Notes: a model not told the origin generated them from the sequence alone. A stretch of 64,000 nucleotides of DNA from Microbacterium hibisci (GCF_015278255.1 NZ_JADIJC010000009.1:124001-188000); one strand, 5' to 3'; counted from the stretch's first letter, positions 32,670 to 41,380 are shown. Numbers and translations: made by a program.

Positions 32670-33965
32670 TCAGCCGCGGAAGAACGTCTCGGCGACCCGC
32701 GCGAGGTCCCAGAGGTCGCTCACGCCGGCGAGCTCGCGGGCGGAGTGCATCGAGAGGATCGGGATGCCGACGTCCACGGTGCGGATGCCCAGACGCGTCG
32801 CGGTGATCGGCCCGATCGTCGACCCGCACGGCACCGCGTTGTTCGAGACGAACTCCTGACTCGTGACCCCGGCCTGGGCGCACCAGCCGTTCCAGGCGGC
32901 AGCGCCGGCGGCATCGGTCGCGTAGCGCTGGTTGGCGTTGATCTTGAGGATCGGGCCCGACCCGAGCACCGGCCGCACCACGGGGTCGTGCTTCTCGGCG
33001 TAGTTCGGGTGCACGGAGTGGCCGACATCGCTCGAGATGCACCACGACGCGGCGAGGGCGCGGAGCTGCTGCTCGCGGTCGGCGCCGAGAGACAGCCAGA
33101 GCCTCTCGAGGACGTCCGAGAGGAACGGCCCCGCCGCGCCGGAGCGCGTGCCCGAGCCGACCTCTTCGTGATCGAAGACGGCGAGCATCGCGATGTGGTC
33201 GGCGTCGTACCCGTCCGCCGCGCGCTCGAGCGCGACGACCCCGGCATGCACCGACGCGAGGTCGTCGAGTCGTCCCGACGCGAAGAAGACGTCGTCGTGC
33301 CCGAAGACGGCGCCGCGCGCGGAGTCCGCCGTCATGATGTCGTAGCCGCGGATGCGTGCGGCATCCACGCGCGCCGCGCGAGCCAGCTCGCCGAGGAGGT
33401 CGGCGGACTCGGTCGTGCCGAGTCCCCACACGGGCTGGGTCTGCGACTGCTTGTCGAGCGCGAGGCGGTCGTTGGCCTCGCGGTCGAGGTGGATCGCGAG
33501 CTGTGGCAGCCGCAGCAGCGGGCCGGTCGCCGCGAGCACGCTCGTGCCGTCCTCGAGCACGAGGCGTCCGGCCAGGCGCAGCTCACGGTCGAGCCACGAG
33601 TTCAGCAAGGGTCCGCCGTAGACCTCCACGCCGGCCTGGAGCCAGCCGAGCCGGCCCGTGGTCGGCCGCGGCTTCAGCTTGAAGCCGGGCGAGTCGCTGT
33701 GCGCTCCGAAGATGCGCACGCCCGTGGCCGCGGTCGCCGATGGCGGAACCACCCACGCGATCGCCGCACCGTCGCGCACCACCACATACCTTCCGCCCTC
33801 CGGCGCCGGCCACGCGTCTGCCTCGTCGAGCCGCGCGAATCCCGCCCGCTCGAGACGGTCGGCGACCTCGGCCGCGGCGTGGAAGCTCGACGGCGACGCC
33901 GCCACGAACGCGGCCAGGTCCTCGGCGTGCGCGAGCGCGGCGGTGGGTGCGGTGGATGAGGGCAC
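32670..33965 (-). CDS. M18-family aminopeptidase
   Basis: The 431 residues match M18 aspartyl aminopeptidases: F-G-A-H89-S-D-S-P-G-F for the first metal, then H-D-D-V-F-F-A-S-G-R-L-D-D-L with the bridging Asp, FDHEEVGSGTRSGAAGPFLS with the catalytic and metal Glu pair, and a C-terminal I-L-S-M-H-S-A-R-E with the last His. It removes N-terminal acidic or other residues from peptides in the cytoplasm using two zinc ions, usually as a large oligomer. The GTG at 33965 has a GAGGAGG site seven bases upstream, so the longer frame is rejected. Monocistronic, with a palindrome after its stop. Confidence 0.92.
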   Translation of the reverse strand: MPSSTAPTAALAHAEDLAAFVAASPSSFHAAAEVADRLERAGFARLDEADAWPAPEGGRYVVVRDGAAIAWVVPPSATAATGVRIFGAHSDSPGFKLKPRPTTGRLGWLQAGVEVYGGPLLNSWLDRELRLAGRLVLEDGTSVLAATGPLLRLPQLAIHLDREANDRLALDKQSQTQPVWGLGTTESADLLGELARAARVDAARIRGYDIMTADSARGAVFGHDDVFFASGRLDDLASVHAGVVALERAADGYDADHIAMLAVFDHEEVGSGTRSGAAGPFLSDVLERLWLSLGADREQQLRALAASWCISSDVGHSVHPNYAEKHDPVVRPVLGSGPILKINANQRYATDAAGAAAWNGWCAQAGVTSQEFVSNNAVPCGSTIGPITATRLGIRTVDVGIPILSMHSARELAGVSDLWDLARVAETFFRG

Positions 33966-34084
33966 GAGCAAGCCTCCTCGGGCGATGGGCGGTGGTTCGA
34001 TCGTAGTTCGGAGGGGCTTCACAGCCGCCTCCGCGACCCCTGCGCGACCCGTTGATCTGGCCTTTTCAGCGTTCGCGCTCACAT

Positions 34085-34101
34085 GTAACGTTCAGGTAAC
34101 G
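34085..34101 (+). promoter_or_regulatory. GTAACG direct repeat, possible MtrA box
   Basis: GTAACG occurs at 34085-34090 and again at 34096-34101, spaced by five bases, about 110 bases before the start of a secreted cell-wall-enzyme-like gene. Tandem GTNAC-like repeats of this spacing are bound by the actinobacterial response regulator MtrA, which controls peptidoglycan hydrolase genes. The match is by eye. Confidence 0.45.
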
Positions 34102-34210
34102 CACCGGAACCGTCCAGAAAAGCCGTAAAGACTCGGGGACTTGTGTCCGCCCGAACGGTCACGACGCGCCTCCCGATGGCGCACATCGTCGATACGGAAC
34201 CCGGTTCTTC

Positions 34211-35194
34211 ATGCGCAGCCATACGTCTCTCCTTCCTTCCCGTCGCACCGCGCGACGTGCCGAACGACGCATCCGCCGCCGCCCGGCTCTCGTCGCCGCG
34301 ACGCTCGCGATCGGGGTTCTGGCCACCGCCGGCTTCACCACTGCGGCCCCCGCGACGCAGGCCGAGGCATCCGGTTCCCTGACCAACTTCGCCCTCGCGT
34401 CGTACACGACAGCGACGCCCGAGGTCGCCGCCGAGCAGGCCGCGCCGACGGCGTTCGAGAAGGCGGTCGCCGACGCCGACGCGGCCCGGACCGCGGCGAC
34501 GACCGTCGCGTCGGACATCGCGTCGTCGGGCCTCGACGTCGGCAGCACCGAGACGACCGTCGACACGGCCGAGCTCGAGGCTGCCGTGGAGCAGCTCCGC
34601 CGCGCCCAGACCCTTCCTGCGATGTACTCGACCGAGATCACCGAGACCGTGACGACGCTCACGGCGTCGGTCAGCGAGCAGGCACAGGGCCTCCGTGGCA
34701 AGCTCGACGCCGCCATCGCGCTGAAGGCGCAGCAGGAGGCGGAGGAGAAGGCACGCAAGGAGGCCGAGGCCGCCGCAGCCGCCAAGGCCGCAGCCGAGGC
34801 GGAGGCTGCCGCCGCCGCGAAGAAGTCGTCCTCGTCGTCGGCCGCGCCGCGCCCGGTGTACGCCACCGGCGGCGCCGTGGGAGGAACCAGCCCCGCCGAC
34901 GCCCAGGCGACCGCCCGCGCGATGCTCGGCGGCTACGGCTGGGGCGACGACCAGTTCGGATGCCTCGTGTCGCTGTGGCAGAAGGAGTCGGGCTGGAACT
35001 ACCAGGCCTACAACCGCTCGAGCGGTGCCTTCGGCATTCCGCAGGCGCTCCCCGGCAGCAAGATGGGCAGCGCCGGCGCCGACTGGCAGTCCAACCCGGC
35101 GACGCAGATCGCGTGGGGTCTCGGCTACATCTCGGGCCGCTACGGCAGCCCGTGCGGCGCGTGGGGCCACTCGCAGTCGACCGGCTGGTACTGA
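34211..35194 (+). CDS. Secreted lytic transglycosylase-like protein
   Basis: The 327 residues begin with a very basic N-region (12 Arg in the first 29) and a hydrophobic helix at about 27-45. A cleavage region near T-Q-A-E-A suggests Sec export. An Ala/Glu/Lys-rich coiled coil spans about 155-205. The C-terminal domain starts near AMLGGYGWGDDQFGCLVSLW and continues QKESGWNYQAYNRSSGAFGI and PQALPGSKMG, ending HSQSTGWY. The catalytic-type Glu in W-x-K-E-S-G-W-N is that of lysozyme-like transglycosylase/aggregation-promoting-factor domains. It probably remodels peptidoglycan. A possible MtrA box is upstream and a good hairpin terminator follows. Confidence 0.88.
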   Translation: MRSHTSLLPSRRTARRAERRIRRRPALVAATLAIGVLATAGFTTAAPATQAEASGSLTNFALASYTTATPEVAAEQAAPTAFEKAVADADAARTAATTVASDIASSGLDVGSTETTVDTAELEAAVEQLRRAQTLPAMYSTEITETVTTLTASVSEQAQGLRGKLDAAIALKAQQEAEEKARKEAEAAAAAKAAAEAEAAAAAKKSSSSSAAPRPVYATGGAVGGTSPADAQATARAMLGGYGWGDDQFGCLVSLWQKESGWNYQAYNRSSGAFGIPQALPGSKMGSAGADWQSNPATQIAWGLGYISGRYGSPCGAWGHSQSTGWY

Positions 35195-35239
35195 GTCCCG
35201 CACCACGGGCAGAGGCGTCGCACCGCCCCTGGCATTCGA

Positions 35240-35269
35240 AGAGGGCACGTCCACGAGGACGTGCCCTCT
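35240..35269 (+). terminator. Rho-independent-type hairpin after the transglycosylase gene
   Basis: agagggcacgtcc (35240-35252) pairs perfectly with ggacgtgccctct (35257-35269) around a 4-base loop. It starts 45 bases past the stop codon and is followed by a modest T/C-rich run. It also lies past the end of the convergent DUF2200 gene and could serve both. Confidence 0.75.
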
Positions 35270-35304
35270 TCGTCGTCTGCGCCACCGGAACCCGGCGGCC
35301 GCGG

Positions 35305-35649
35305 TCAGGGCGTCCGGAGGATCTTCGCCATCGCCTTGCCGCGGGCGAGCTCGTCGACGAGCTTGTCGAGGTAGCGGATCTTCTGCATCAGCGGGTCTTC
35401 GATCTGCTCGACCCGCATGCCGCAGATCACGCCGGTGATGAGCGAGGCGTTCGGGTTCAGGTCGGCGTCGGCGAAGAAGTCCTCGAAGGTCGTGTGCTCG
35501 TCGAGGTGGCGCTTCAGATCGGCGTCGTCGAAGCCGGTGAGCCACTCGATCACCTCGTCGACCTCTTCGCTCGTGCGCCCCTTCTTCTCGACCTTCGTCA
35601 CGTAGAGCGGGTAGACCGAGGCGAAGCTCATCGAGTAGATGCGGTGCAT
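35305..35649 (-). CDS. DUF2200 protein
   Basis: The 114 residues match the DUF2200 family nearly end to end: [60 protein letters not shown] and [20 protein letters not shown]. The protein is small, soluble and widespread, without an established function. The fold is probably all-helical. It is convergent with the transglycosylase gene and monocistronic. Confidence 0.9.
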   Translation of the reverse strand: MHRIYSMSFASVYPLYVTKVEKKGRTSEEVDEVIEWLTGFDDADLKRHLDEHTTFEDFFADADLNPNASLITGVICGMRVEQIEDPLMQKIRYLDKLVDELARGKAMAKILRTP

Positions 35650-35987
35650 GCCGCCAGGCTAACGCCGCGTCCCCCGGCACGTCAGCGGCGGACGCCTCCG
35701 GATCACGCCGGAACAGCGATGGTCCCGGTGGGGTAGCCCTCCCCACCGGGACCATCCGCGCGTATCGCGGGAGTCTGGCCGGCGACCCGAACGCCGATGC
35801 TCGACCGTCTCGCGCTGAACTGCCTTCCTTGCCCTGCCAGCCTAGGTCGCGGCATCCGCGGCCACCTGCCCGTTGACACGCCCCCGCCCGTCCTGCTACC
35901 GCTTCGGGAGCCCGGAAACGATGCGCGCCACGCGCTCCCTGAGTCAAGTCCCTTCTTCCGGGAGCCCGGCTGCGGTGGACTCGGAAA
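35650..35987. other. Intergenic region with a perfect 14-bp hairpin
   Basis: There is no coding frame. tggtcccggtgggg (35720-35733) pairs perfectly with 35741-35754 around a 7-base loop, between two divergent genes, so it is not an obvious terminator. A TTGACA at 35873-35878 lies 18 bases before TACCGC and is only a weak promoter. Nearer the glycosyltransferase start lies a GTCAAGTCCCT box with a TGGACT hexamer (see 35943-35981). Confidence 0.5.
35943..35981 (+). promoter_or_regulatory. GTCAA/C-run box and -10 hexamer
   Basis: GTCAAGTCCCT (35943-35953) is followed 22 bases later by TGGACT (35976-35981). Six bases then lead to the ATG at 35988, so the transcript would be leaderless. The arrangement matches the boxes at 1726, 41318, 45670 and 57219. 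Confidence 0.4.
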
Positions 35988-36836
35988 ATGACCGACCCCG
36001 TGAGCATCTCCGTCGTCATCCCGGTGAAAGACGACGACACCGAGCTCGCGCGGTGCCTCCAGGCTCTGGCCCGGCAGACGCGCCCGGCCGACGAGGTGAT
36101 CGTGGTCGACAACGGATCGACGGATGCCTCGGCCGGCGTCGCACGCGCGCTGGGCGCCCGCGTCGTCCGCTGCGACGCCCCGGGCATCCCCGCGGCGAGC
36201 GCGACCGGATACGACGCCGCCGTCGGGGATCTCATCCTGCGGCTCGACGCGGACTGCGTGCCCGATGCCGCATGGGTGGGCGCGATGGCCGATGCCTTCG
36301 CCGCGCGACCCGACGTCGCGGCGTTCACCGGCGGCGCGCGCTTCCTCGACGGTCCGCGCGTGCTCCGCACCCCGCTCGCGGCGGTGTACCTCGGCGCCTA
36401 CGCGGCGGTCATGATGCCGACGCTCGGGCACCTTCCGCTGTTCGGCTCGAACCTGGGGATGCGGCGCGCGGTGTGGCGCGGCATCCGCTCGTCCGTCCAT
36501 CGTGACGATCCCGACCTGCACGACGACATGGACCTCGCCTTCCACCTCGGCGAGTTCGGCCGCGTCCGGCTCCTCCGCGGCGCGACGATGGCGATGTCGA
36601 TGCGGCCCTTCACGAGCGACGGCGCGTTCGGCCGCCGCGTCGCACGAGGGCTCCGCACGGTGCTGGTGCACTTCCCGCGCGACTTCCCGCCCGTGCGCTG
36701 GATGCGCCGGGCGCTGCGCGCGGCGCTCCGCCCGGCACCCGGCCCGGTCTCTCGCGAACGACGCTCACCGAGGGCCGCAGCGAGGCGCTACGACACGCGG
36801 CCGTCGCCCACGCGCGACACCCTCAGCCACCGGTAG
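35988..36836 (+). CDS. Family 2 glycosyltransferase
   Basis: This is a 282-residue GT-A fold enzyme. The N-terminal SISVVIPVKDDDTELARCLQ is typical, followed by VIVVDNGSTDASAG, the D-x-D metal site in LILRLDADCVPDAAW, and DDMDLAFHLGEFG for the acceptor/base region. No strong membrane helix is seen except a weak one near 128-145. It probably transfers a sugar to a lipid or cell-wall acceptor. The last 49 bases overlap the end of the convergent alpha-glucosyl gene, and its C-terminal 40 residues are Arg-rich and low-complexity. Confidence 0.88.
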   Translation: MTDPVSISVVIPVKDDDTELARCLQALARQTRPADEVIVVDNGSTDASAGVARALGARVVRCDAPGIPAASATGYDAAVGDLILRLDADCVPDAAWVGAMADAFAARPDVAAFTGGARFLDGPRVLRTPLAAVYLGAYAAVMMPTLGHLPLFGSNLGMRRAVWRGIRSSVHRDDPDLHDDMDLAFHLGEFGRVRLLRGATMAMSMRPFTSDGAFGRRVARGLRTVLVHFPRDFPPVRWMRRALRAALRPAPGPVSRERRSPRAAARRYDTRPSPTRDTLSHR

Positions 36837-38449
36837 CCGTACGGCGGCACCTCGATCTCGACGGCGCCGCGCTCGTCCAGCGGAATGCGGTCTGCGCCCA
36901 GCAGGTCGACGAGCTTGGTGCCTTCGGGCTCGTCCTTCAGGGCGAACCGCGTCGTCGCCGGCACGTCGGCGAAGTTGTGGATCGCGACCATGCGGCCGAC
37001 GTCGGCGCGCAGCGAATGCACGAGGATCGCCTCGACGGGCTGGTCCAGCACCTCGAACTCGCCCCAGCCGAGCTCGGGCGAGATGCGGTAGCGCGACGTG
37101 AGGTCGCGGAAGAAGTGCAGCAGCGAGTCGCGGTCCTCGATCTGGTCGGCGACGTTGACGTGCTCCGGCGCGTAGCCGTCGCCCGGCGGCTGCGCCACCA
37201 GCCTCGACGGCGGAGCCTGCGAGAACCCGCCGTTCTTCTCCCCCGTCCACTGCATCGGCGTGCGCACGGCGCTGCGACCGGGGATGTCGATGTTCTCGCC
37301 CATCCCGATCTCTTCGCCGTAGAACAGCACCGGCGTGCCGGGGAGTGCGAACATGAGGCTGTACGCCATGCGGATGCGGCGCGGGTCGGCGAGCATCGGG
37401 GGCAGCCGGCGCGTGATGCCGCGCCCGTAGACCCGCTGCCGCTCGTCCGGTGCGAACGCCTCGAAGACCTCTTCGCGCTCGTCGTCGCTCAGCTTGTCGA
37501 GGGTCAGCTCGTCGTGGTTGCGCAGGAAGTTCGCCCACTGCACCTCGACGGGCAGCCCCGGCCGCGAGGTGATCGCCTTGATGAGCGGCGCAGGGTTCTG
37601 ACGCGCGAGCGAGAGGTAGAACGCCTGCATGCCGATGAAGTCGAACTGCATGGAGAGCTCGCTCGCGTCCTGCCCGCCGAAGTAGTCGACCTGCTGGTCG
37701 TACGGCAGGTTCACCTCGCCCAGCAGGATCGCCTCGCTCGCGCGCCGCTGCAGGAACCGCCGGAAGTCGCGCAGCAGCTCGTGCGGGTCCGCGATCTCCG
37801 CGCCCTGCGGCATCTCGAGGAAGAACGGCACCGCGTCCACCCGGAAGCCCGACACCCCCATCTGCAGCCAGAACCCGATCACGCGCGCGAGCTCGTCGCG
37901 CACCGCGGGGTTGGCGATGTTCAGATCGGGCTGGTGCTCGTAGAAGCTGTGCTGGTACCACTGCCCCGAGGCCTCGTCCTTCGTCCAGATGCCGTCGGCC
38001 TCGCCGGGGAAGACGGTGTTCTTCTGGCCCTTGGGCGGCGGGTCGTCGCGCCACACGTAGTAGTCGCGGTACGGCGAGTTCACGCTGCGCTTGGCCTTGA
38101 CGAACCACGGGTGCCGGTCGGAGGTGTGGTTGACGACGAGATCGACGATCACGCGCATGCCGCGGTCGTGGGCGGTGCGGATCATCTCGACGAGCTCGCC
38201 GTGGTTGCCCAGCCGCGGATCGACGCCGTAGAAGTCGCTGACGTCGTAGCCGTCGTCGCGATCAGGGGTCGGGTAGAACGGCATGAGCCAGATGCACGTC
38301 ACGCCGAGCTGCGCCAGGTAGTCGATCCGCTGCGCGAGACCGCGCATGTCGCCAGTGCCGTCGCCATCGGCGTCGAAGTACGTCTCGACGTCGAGGCAGT
38401 AGATGATGGCGCTCTTCCACCACAGGTCGCTGGTGTCGGTGATCTTCAT
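36788..38449 (-). CDS. Alpha-amylase-family enzyme (trehalose synthase-like)
   Basis: This 553-residue GH13 protein has all four conserved regions: DLVVNHTSDRHPWF, then G-F-R-V-D-A-V-P-F with the nucleophile Asp, L-L-G-E-V-N-L with the acid Glu, and F-L-R-N-H-D-E-L. The N-terminal D-L-W-W-K-S-A-I-I-Y-C-L-D-V-E is like trehalose synthase (maltose-trehalose interconversion) or maltosyl-transferring enzymes. A C-terminal beta domain completes it. The start overlaps the upstream LLM gene by four bases (ATGA), so the pair is coupled. The exact reaction, trehalose synthase or glucosidase, cannot be fixed from sequence alone. Confidence 0.88.
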   Translation of the reverse strand: MKITDTSDLWWKSAIIYCLDVETYFDADGDGTGDMRGLAQRIDYLAQLGVTCIWLMPFYPTPDRDDGYDVSDFYGVDPRLGNHGELVEMIRTAHDRGMRVIVDLVVNHTSDRHPWFVKAKRSVNSPYRDYYVWRDDPPPKGQKNTVFPGEADGIWTKDEASGQWYQHSFYEHQPDLNIANPAVRDELARVIGFWLQMGVSGFRVDAVPFFLEMPQGAEIADPHELLRDFRRFLQRRASEAILLGEVNLPYDQQVDYFGGQDASELSMQFDFIGMQAFYLSLARQNPAPLIKAITSRPGLPVEVQWANFLRNHDELTLDKLSDDEREEVFEAFAPDERQRVYGRGITRRLPPMLADPRRIRMAYSLMFALPGTPVLFYGEEIGMGENIDIPGRSAVRTPMQWTGEKNGGFSQAPPSRLVAQPPGDGYAPEHVNVADQIEDRDSLLHFFRDLTSRYRISPELGWGEFEVLDQPVEAILVHSLRADVGRMVAIHNFADVPATTRFALKDEPEGTKLVDLLGADRIPLDERGAVEIEVPPYGYRWLRVSRVGDGRVS

Positions 38450-39411
38450 CGGTTCTCCTTGAGACGGGGAAGGATGCCGGAGGCCGCCGCATCGAGGAAG
38501 TACTCCTGCTCGCGGCCGACGTGGTGGAGGTAGACGCGGTCGAAGCCGATGCGGGCGAGCTCGGCGATCCGCTCGGCCAGCGAGACCGGGTCGGCGTCGA
38601 CGAGCACCGCCTGGCGCAGCTTCGCCTCGTCCACCTCCCCGACCGCGGCGTCGAAGTCCTCGGGCTGCTCGAGATCCCACGCGAGCGGCGGCGAGATCAG
38701 GCCGTTGCGCCACTGGTCCTTCGCGATGGCGTAGGCCTCGGCATCCGTCTCGGCGATGCTCACGTGCACCTGCAGGGCGCACGGGCCGGTGCCGCCCTGC
38801 GAGCGGTAGGCGTCCACCACCCGCTCGAGCGCGTCGGGGGCCTGCACGACCGTGGCGAGCCCCTCGGCCCACGACGCGGCCCACGCCGCCGTCTCGGGGC
38901 TCACGGCCGTCGCGAGGAGCGGCGGCGGCGCGACGGGCCTCGTCCACAGCCGCGCCCGGTGCACGGTCACGAGCCCCTCGTGCGTCACTTCCTCGCCCGC
39001 CAGCAGCCGGCGGATCACGTCCACGCTCTCGCCCAGCCGCTGGGTGCGCACGTCCTTCGGCGGCCACGGATCGCCGGTGATGTGCTCGTTCATCGCCTCG
39101 CCGCTGCCGAGCGCCGCCCAGAAGCGTCCGGGGAACATCTCCTCGAGCGTCGCGAACGCCTGAGCGGCGATCGCGGGGTGGTAGCGCTGCCCCGGGGCGT
39201 TGACCATGCCGATCGTGAACTCCGTGCGGGCGAGGGCGGCGCCCAGCCAGCTGAACGCGAAGCCGGACTCGCCCTGCCGCGGGTTCCACGGCGCGAAGTG
39301 GTCGGAGCACATGGCCCCGTCGAAGCCGGCGGCCTCGGCCCGCTGGACAGCCGTCAGCAGCTCGCTCGGGAGGATCTGCTCATGGGACGCGTGAAAGCCT
39401 ATGAACACCAT
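38446..39411 (-). CDS. LLM-class flavin oxidoreductase (TIGR03885-like)
   Basis: This 321-residue luciferase-like barrel has IGFHASHEQILPSELLTAVQ, FDGAMCSDHFAPWNPRQGES and N-A-P-G-Q-R-Y-H-P-A-I-A-A-Q-A, then FPGRFWAALGSGEAMNEHIT. These features recall the group annotated as non-F420 flavinoid oxidoreductases (TIGR03885). The ATG at 39411 directly precedes the domain start. It is translationally coupled to the downstream GH13 gene. I recall the same pairing in other actinobacteria, so it may act on a sugar or aldehyde related to that enzyme. The substrate is unknown. Confidence 0.88.
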   Translation of the reverse strand: MVFIGFHASHEQILPSELLTAVQRAEAAGFDGAMCSDHFAPWNPRQGESGFAFSWLGAALARTEFTIGMVNAPGQRYHPAIAAQAFATLEEMFPGRFWAALGSGEAMNEHITGDPWPPKDVRTQRLGESVDVIRRLLAGEEVTHEGLVTVHRARLWTRPVAPPPLLATAVSPETAAWAASWAEGLATVVQAPDALERVVDAYRSQGGTGPCALQVHVSIAETDAEAYAIAKDQWRNGLISPPLAWDLEQPEDFDAAVGEVDEAKLRQAVLVDADPVSLAERIAELARIGFDRVYLHHVGREQEYFLDAAASGILPRLKENR

Positions 39412-39752
39412 CCCCCGAGTCTGCCGAGGCCCCCTCGATCCCGGGAGGCTCTTGAGATCCGGTGCGGTGTCGGATAAGTCGCGCGGACGCTGCCGCACCG
39501 CGGCGCGGGCGGGGTTCGGACCACGCCGCGGGCCGGGGAGACCCCGCCACGCCGCGGGCCGGGGAGACCCCGCCACGCCGCGGGCCGGGGAGACCCCGCC
39601 ACGCCGCGGGCCGGGGAGTCACCGCGGCCCGGCGCCGGAAGGCACCGCGAGACGCCGCGACTAGAGTCGATGGTGCTGCGCGGGTCGCGGCATCCCTCCA
39701 CTTCCCCACCCCCTGCGGGCGCAACGGTGCGCACGAGAACCGAGGAGCAGCC
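39412..39752. other. Intergenic region with a minisatellite
   Basis: There is no coding frame. The main content is the 26-bp tandem repeat at 39521-39618. Closer to the SulP gene, TAGAGT near 39662 could be a -10. GAGGAG at 39742-39747 is the ribosome-binding site for GTG 39753. The divergent LLM gene starts at 39411, so its promoter must also lie here. Confidence 0.55.
39521..39618. repeat. 26-bp tandem repeat, 3.8 identical copies
   Basis: Copies at 39521-39546, 39547-39572 and 39573-39598 and a 20-base partial copy at 39599-39618 are identical. Each unit begins ccacgccgcgggcc and ends ggggagaccccg, which can form a small CGGGG-AGA-CCCCG hairpin. The unit length is not a multiple of three and lies between divergent genes, so this is a non-coding minisatellite. 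Identity of the units points to recent expansion. Confidence 0.9.
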
Positions 39753-41258
39753 GTGTCCACCGTCGCCGAATCCGCCGACCGCTACCGCATCGAGCCGACC
39801 GTGCGGCAGGCGCTGCGGCGCCCCCGACTTCTCACCCGAGAGGTGCTCGCCGGGCTCGTGGTCGCCCTGGCGCTGATCCCCGAGGCGATCGCCTTCTCCG
39901 TCGTGGCGGGCGTCGACCCGCGCGTGGGCCTGTTCTCGTCGTTCGTGCTGGCGGTCGTCATCGCCTTCACCGGCGGCCGCCCCGCGATGATCACGGCCGC
40001 GGCCGGCGCCGTCGCCCTCGTGATCGCTCCGGTCGCGCGCGAGCACGGCCCCGACTACCTCATCGTCACGATCGCGCTGGCGGGCATCATCCAGGTGCTG
40101 ATGGCGGTGCTCGGCGTGGCGCGGCTGATGCGGTTCATCCCCCGCAGCGTCATGGTCGGCTTCGTCAACGCGCTGGCGATCCTCATCTTCCTCTCGCAGC
40201 TGCCGCAGCTGATCGACGTGCCGTGGGCCGTGTACGTGCTCGTCGCCGTCGGCCTCGGCATCCTGGTCTTCTGGCCGCGCCTCTCGCGCGCCATCCCCGC
40301 GCCGCTCGTCGCGATCGTGCTCCTCACGGTGGCCGTCGTCGTGTTCGGCCTGTCGGCGGTGCCGAATGTCGCCGACCAGGGCGAGCTGCCGCGGAGCCTT
40401 CCCGAGCTGCTGATCCCGAACGTGCCCTTCACGTGGGAGACGCTCGAGATCGTCGCGCCGTACGCGTTCGCCGCCGCGCTGGTCGGCCTTCTCGAGTCGC
40501 TCATGACGGCGAAGCTCGTCGACGACATCACCGACACGCACTCGCGCAAGACCCGTGAGGCGTGGGGCCTCGGCGTCGCCAATGTCGTGTCGGCCTTCTT
40601 CGGCGGCACCGGCGGGTGCGCGATGATCGGCCAGACGATGATCAACGTCAAGACGTCGGGCGGCCGCACCCGCATCTCGACGTTCTTCGCCGGGGTGTGG
40701 GTGCTGATCCTGGTCGTCGTGCTCGGCGACATCGTCGGGCTCATCCCGATGGCGGCGCTCGTCGCGGTGATGATCGTCGTGTCGTTCATGACCTTCGACT
40801 GGCACAGCATCCGACCGTCGACCCTGAAGCGGATGCCGGTCAGCGAGACGCTCGTGATGCTCGTCACCGTCGTGGCCACGGTGTGGACCCACAACCTCGC
40901 GGTCGGCGTCATCCTCGGCGTGCTCGCGGCCATGGTGCTGTTCGCCCGGCGCGTGGCGCACTTCACGACCGTGACGCGCACCGTCGAGGACGGCACGGCC
41001 CGCTACGTCGTCGACGGCGAGCTGTTCTTCGCCTCGAGCAACGACCTCACGACCCAGTTCGCGTACTCCGCCGATCCCGCCCGCGTCGTCATCGACCTGT
41101 CGCGGACGCATGTGTGGGATGCCTCCACGGTCGCCGCCCTCGACGCGATCGTCACGAAGTACGAGCAGCGCGGCACGACCGTCGAGCTGCACGGCATGAG
41201 CGACGCGGCCGCCTCGTTCCATGGACGGCTGAGCGGCGGGCTCGGCTCGGCCGGGTAG
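39753..41258 (+). CDS. SulP-family anion transporter with STAS domain
   Basis: The 501 residues have about 12 membrane helices over residues 25-390 and a C-terminal STAS domain (about 410-495; VVIDLSRTHVWDASTVAALD). The N-terminal signature is LVVALALIPEAIAFSVVAGV, with DPRVGLFSSF next to it, as in SulP/SLC26 carriers of sulfate, bicarbonate or other anions. T-G-G-C-A-M-I-G-Q-T in the middle is also typical. GTG start with GAGGAG five bases before it, preferred over the upstream frame through the repeat. It may be monocistronic. Confidence 0.92.
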   Translation: MSTVAESADRYRIEPTVRQALRRPRLLTREVLAGLVVALALIPEAIAFSVVAGVDPRVGLFSSFVLAVVIAFTGGRPAMITAAAGAVALVIAPVAREHGPDYLIVTIALAGIIQVLMAVLGVARLMRFIPRSVMVGFVNALAILIFLSQLPQLIDVPWAVYVLVAVGLGILVFWPRLSRAIPAPLVAIVLLTVAVVVFGLSAVPNVADQGELPRSLPELLIPNVPFTWETLEIVAPYAFAAALVGLLESLMTAKLVDDITDTHSRKTREAWGLGVANVVSAFFGGTGGCAMIGQTMINVKTSGGRTRISTFFAGVWVLILVVVLGDIVGLIPMAALVAVMIVVSFMTFDWHSIRPSTLKRMPVSETLVMLVTVVATVWTHNLAVGVILGVLAAMVLFARRVAHFTTVTRTVEDGTARYVVDGELFFASSNDLTTQFAYSADPARVVIDLSRTHVWDASTVAALDAIVTKYEQRGTTVELHGMSDAAASFHGRLSGGLGSAG

Positions 41259-41317
41259 CCGCAGCCTGCGCACGGCGGGTTCCCTCCGATCACCCTTGGC
41301 GCGTCCCGGCCGGCTGC

Positions 41318-41355
41318 GCAACCCCTTTCAACGGCACCCCTCCCCCGCGTACGGT
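41318..41355 (+). promoter_or_regulatory. CAACCCC box and -10 hexamer
   Basis: GCAACCCCTTT (41318-41328) is followed 21 bases later by TACGGT (41350-41355), 25 bases before the ATG at 41381. The layout is the same as that at 1726 and 57219. Confidence 0.4.
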
Positions 41356-41380
41356 GACCAGAGCAGACGCGAGGAGGGCC

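Noticed and set aside
39521..39618. CRISPR array
   Set aside because: The copies are directly adjacent without spacers, the unit is GC-rich and no cas gene is present.
39462..39752. A longer N-terminus for the SulP transporter through the tandem repeat
   Set aside because: The repeat translates to Arg/Pro-rich low complexity, while GTG 39753 has a good GAGGAG site and starts at the natural beginning of the family.
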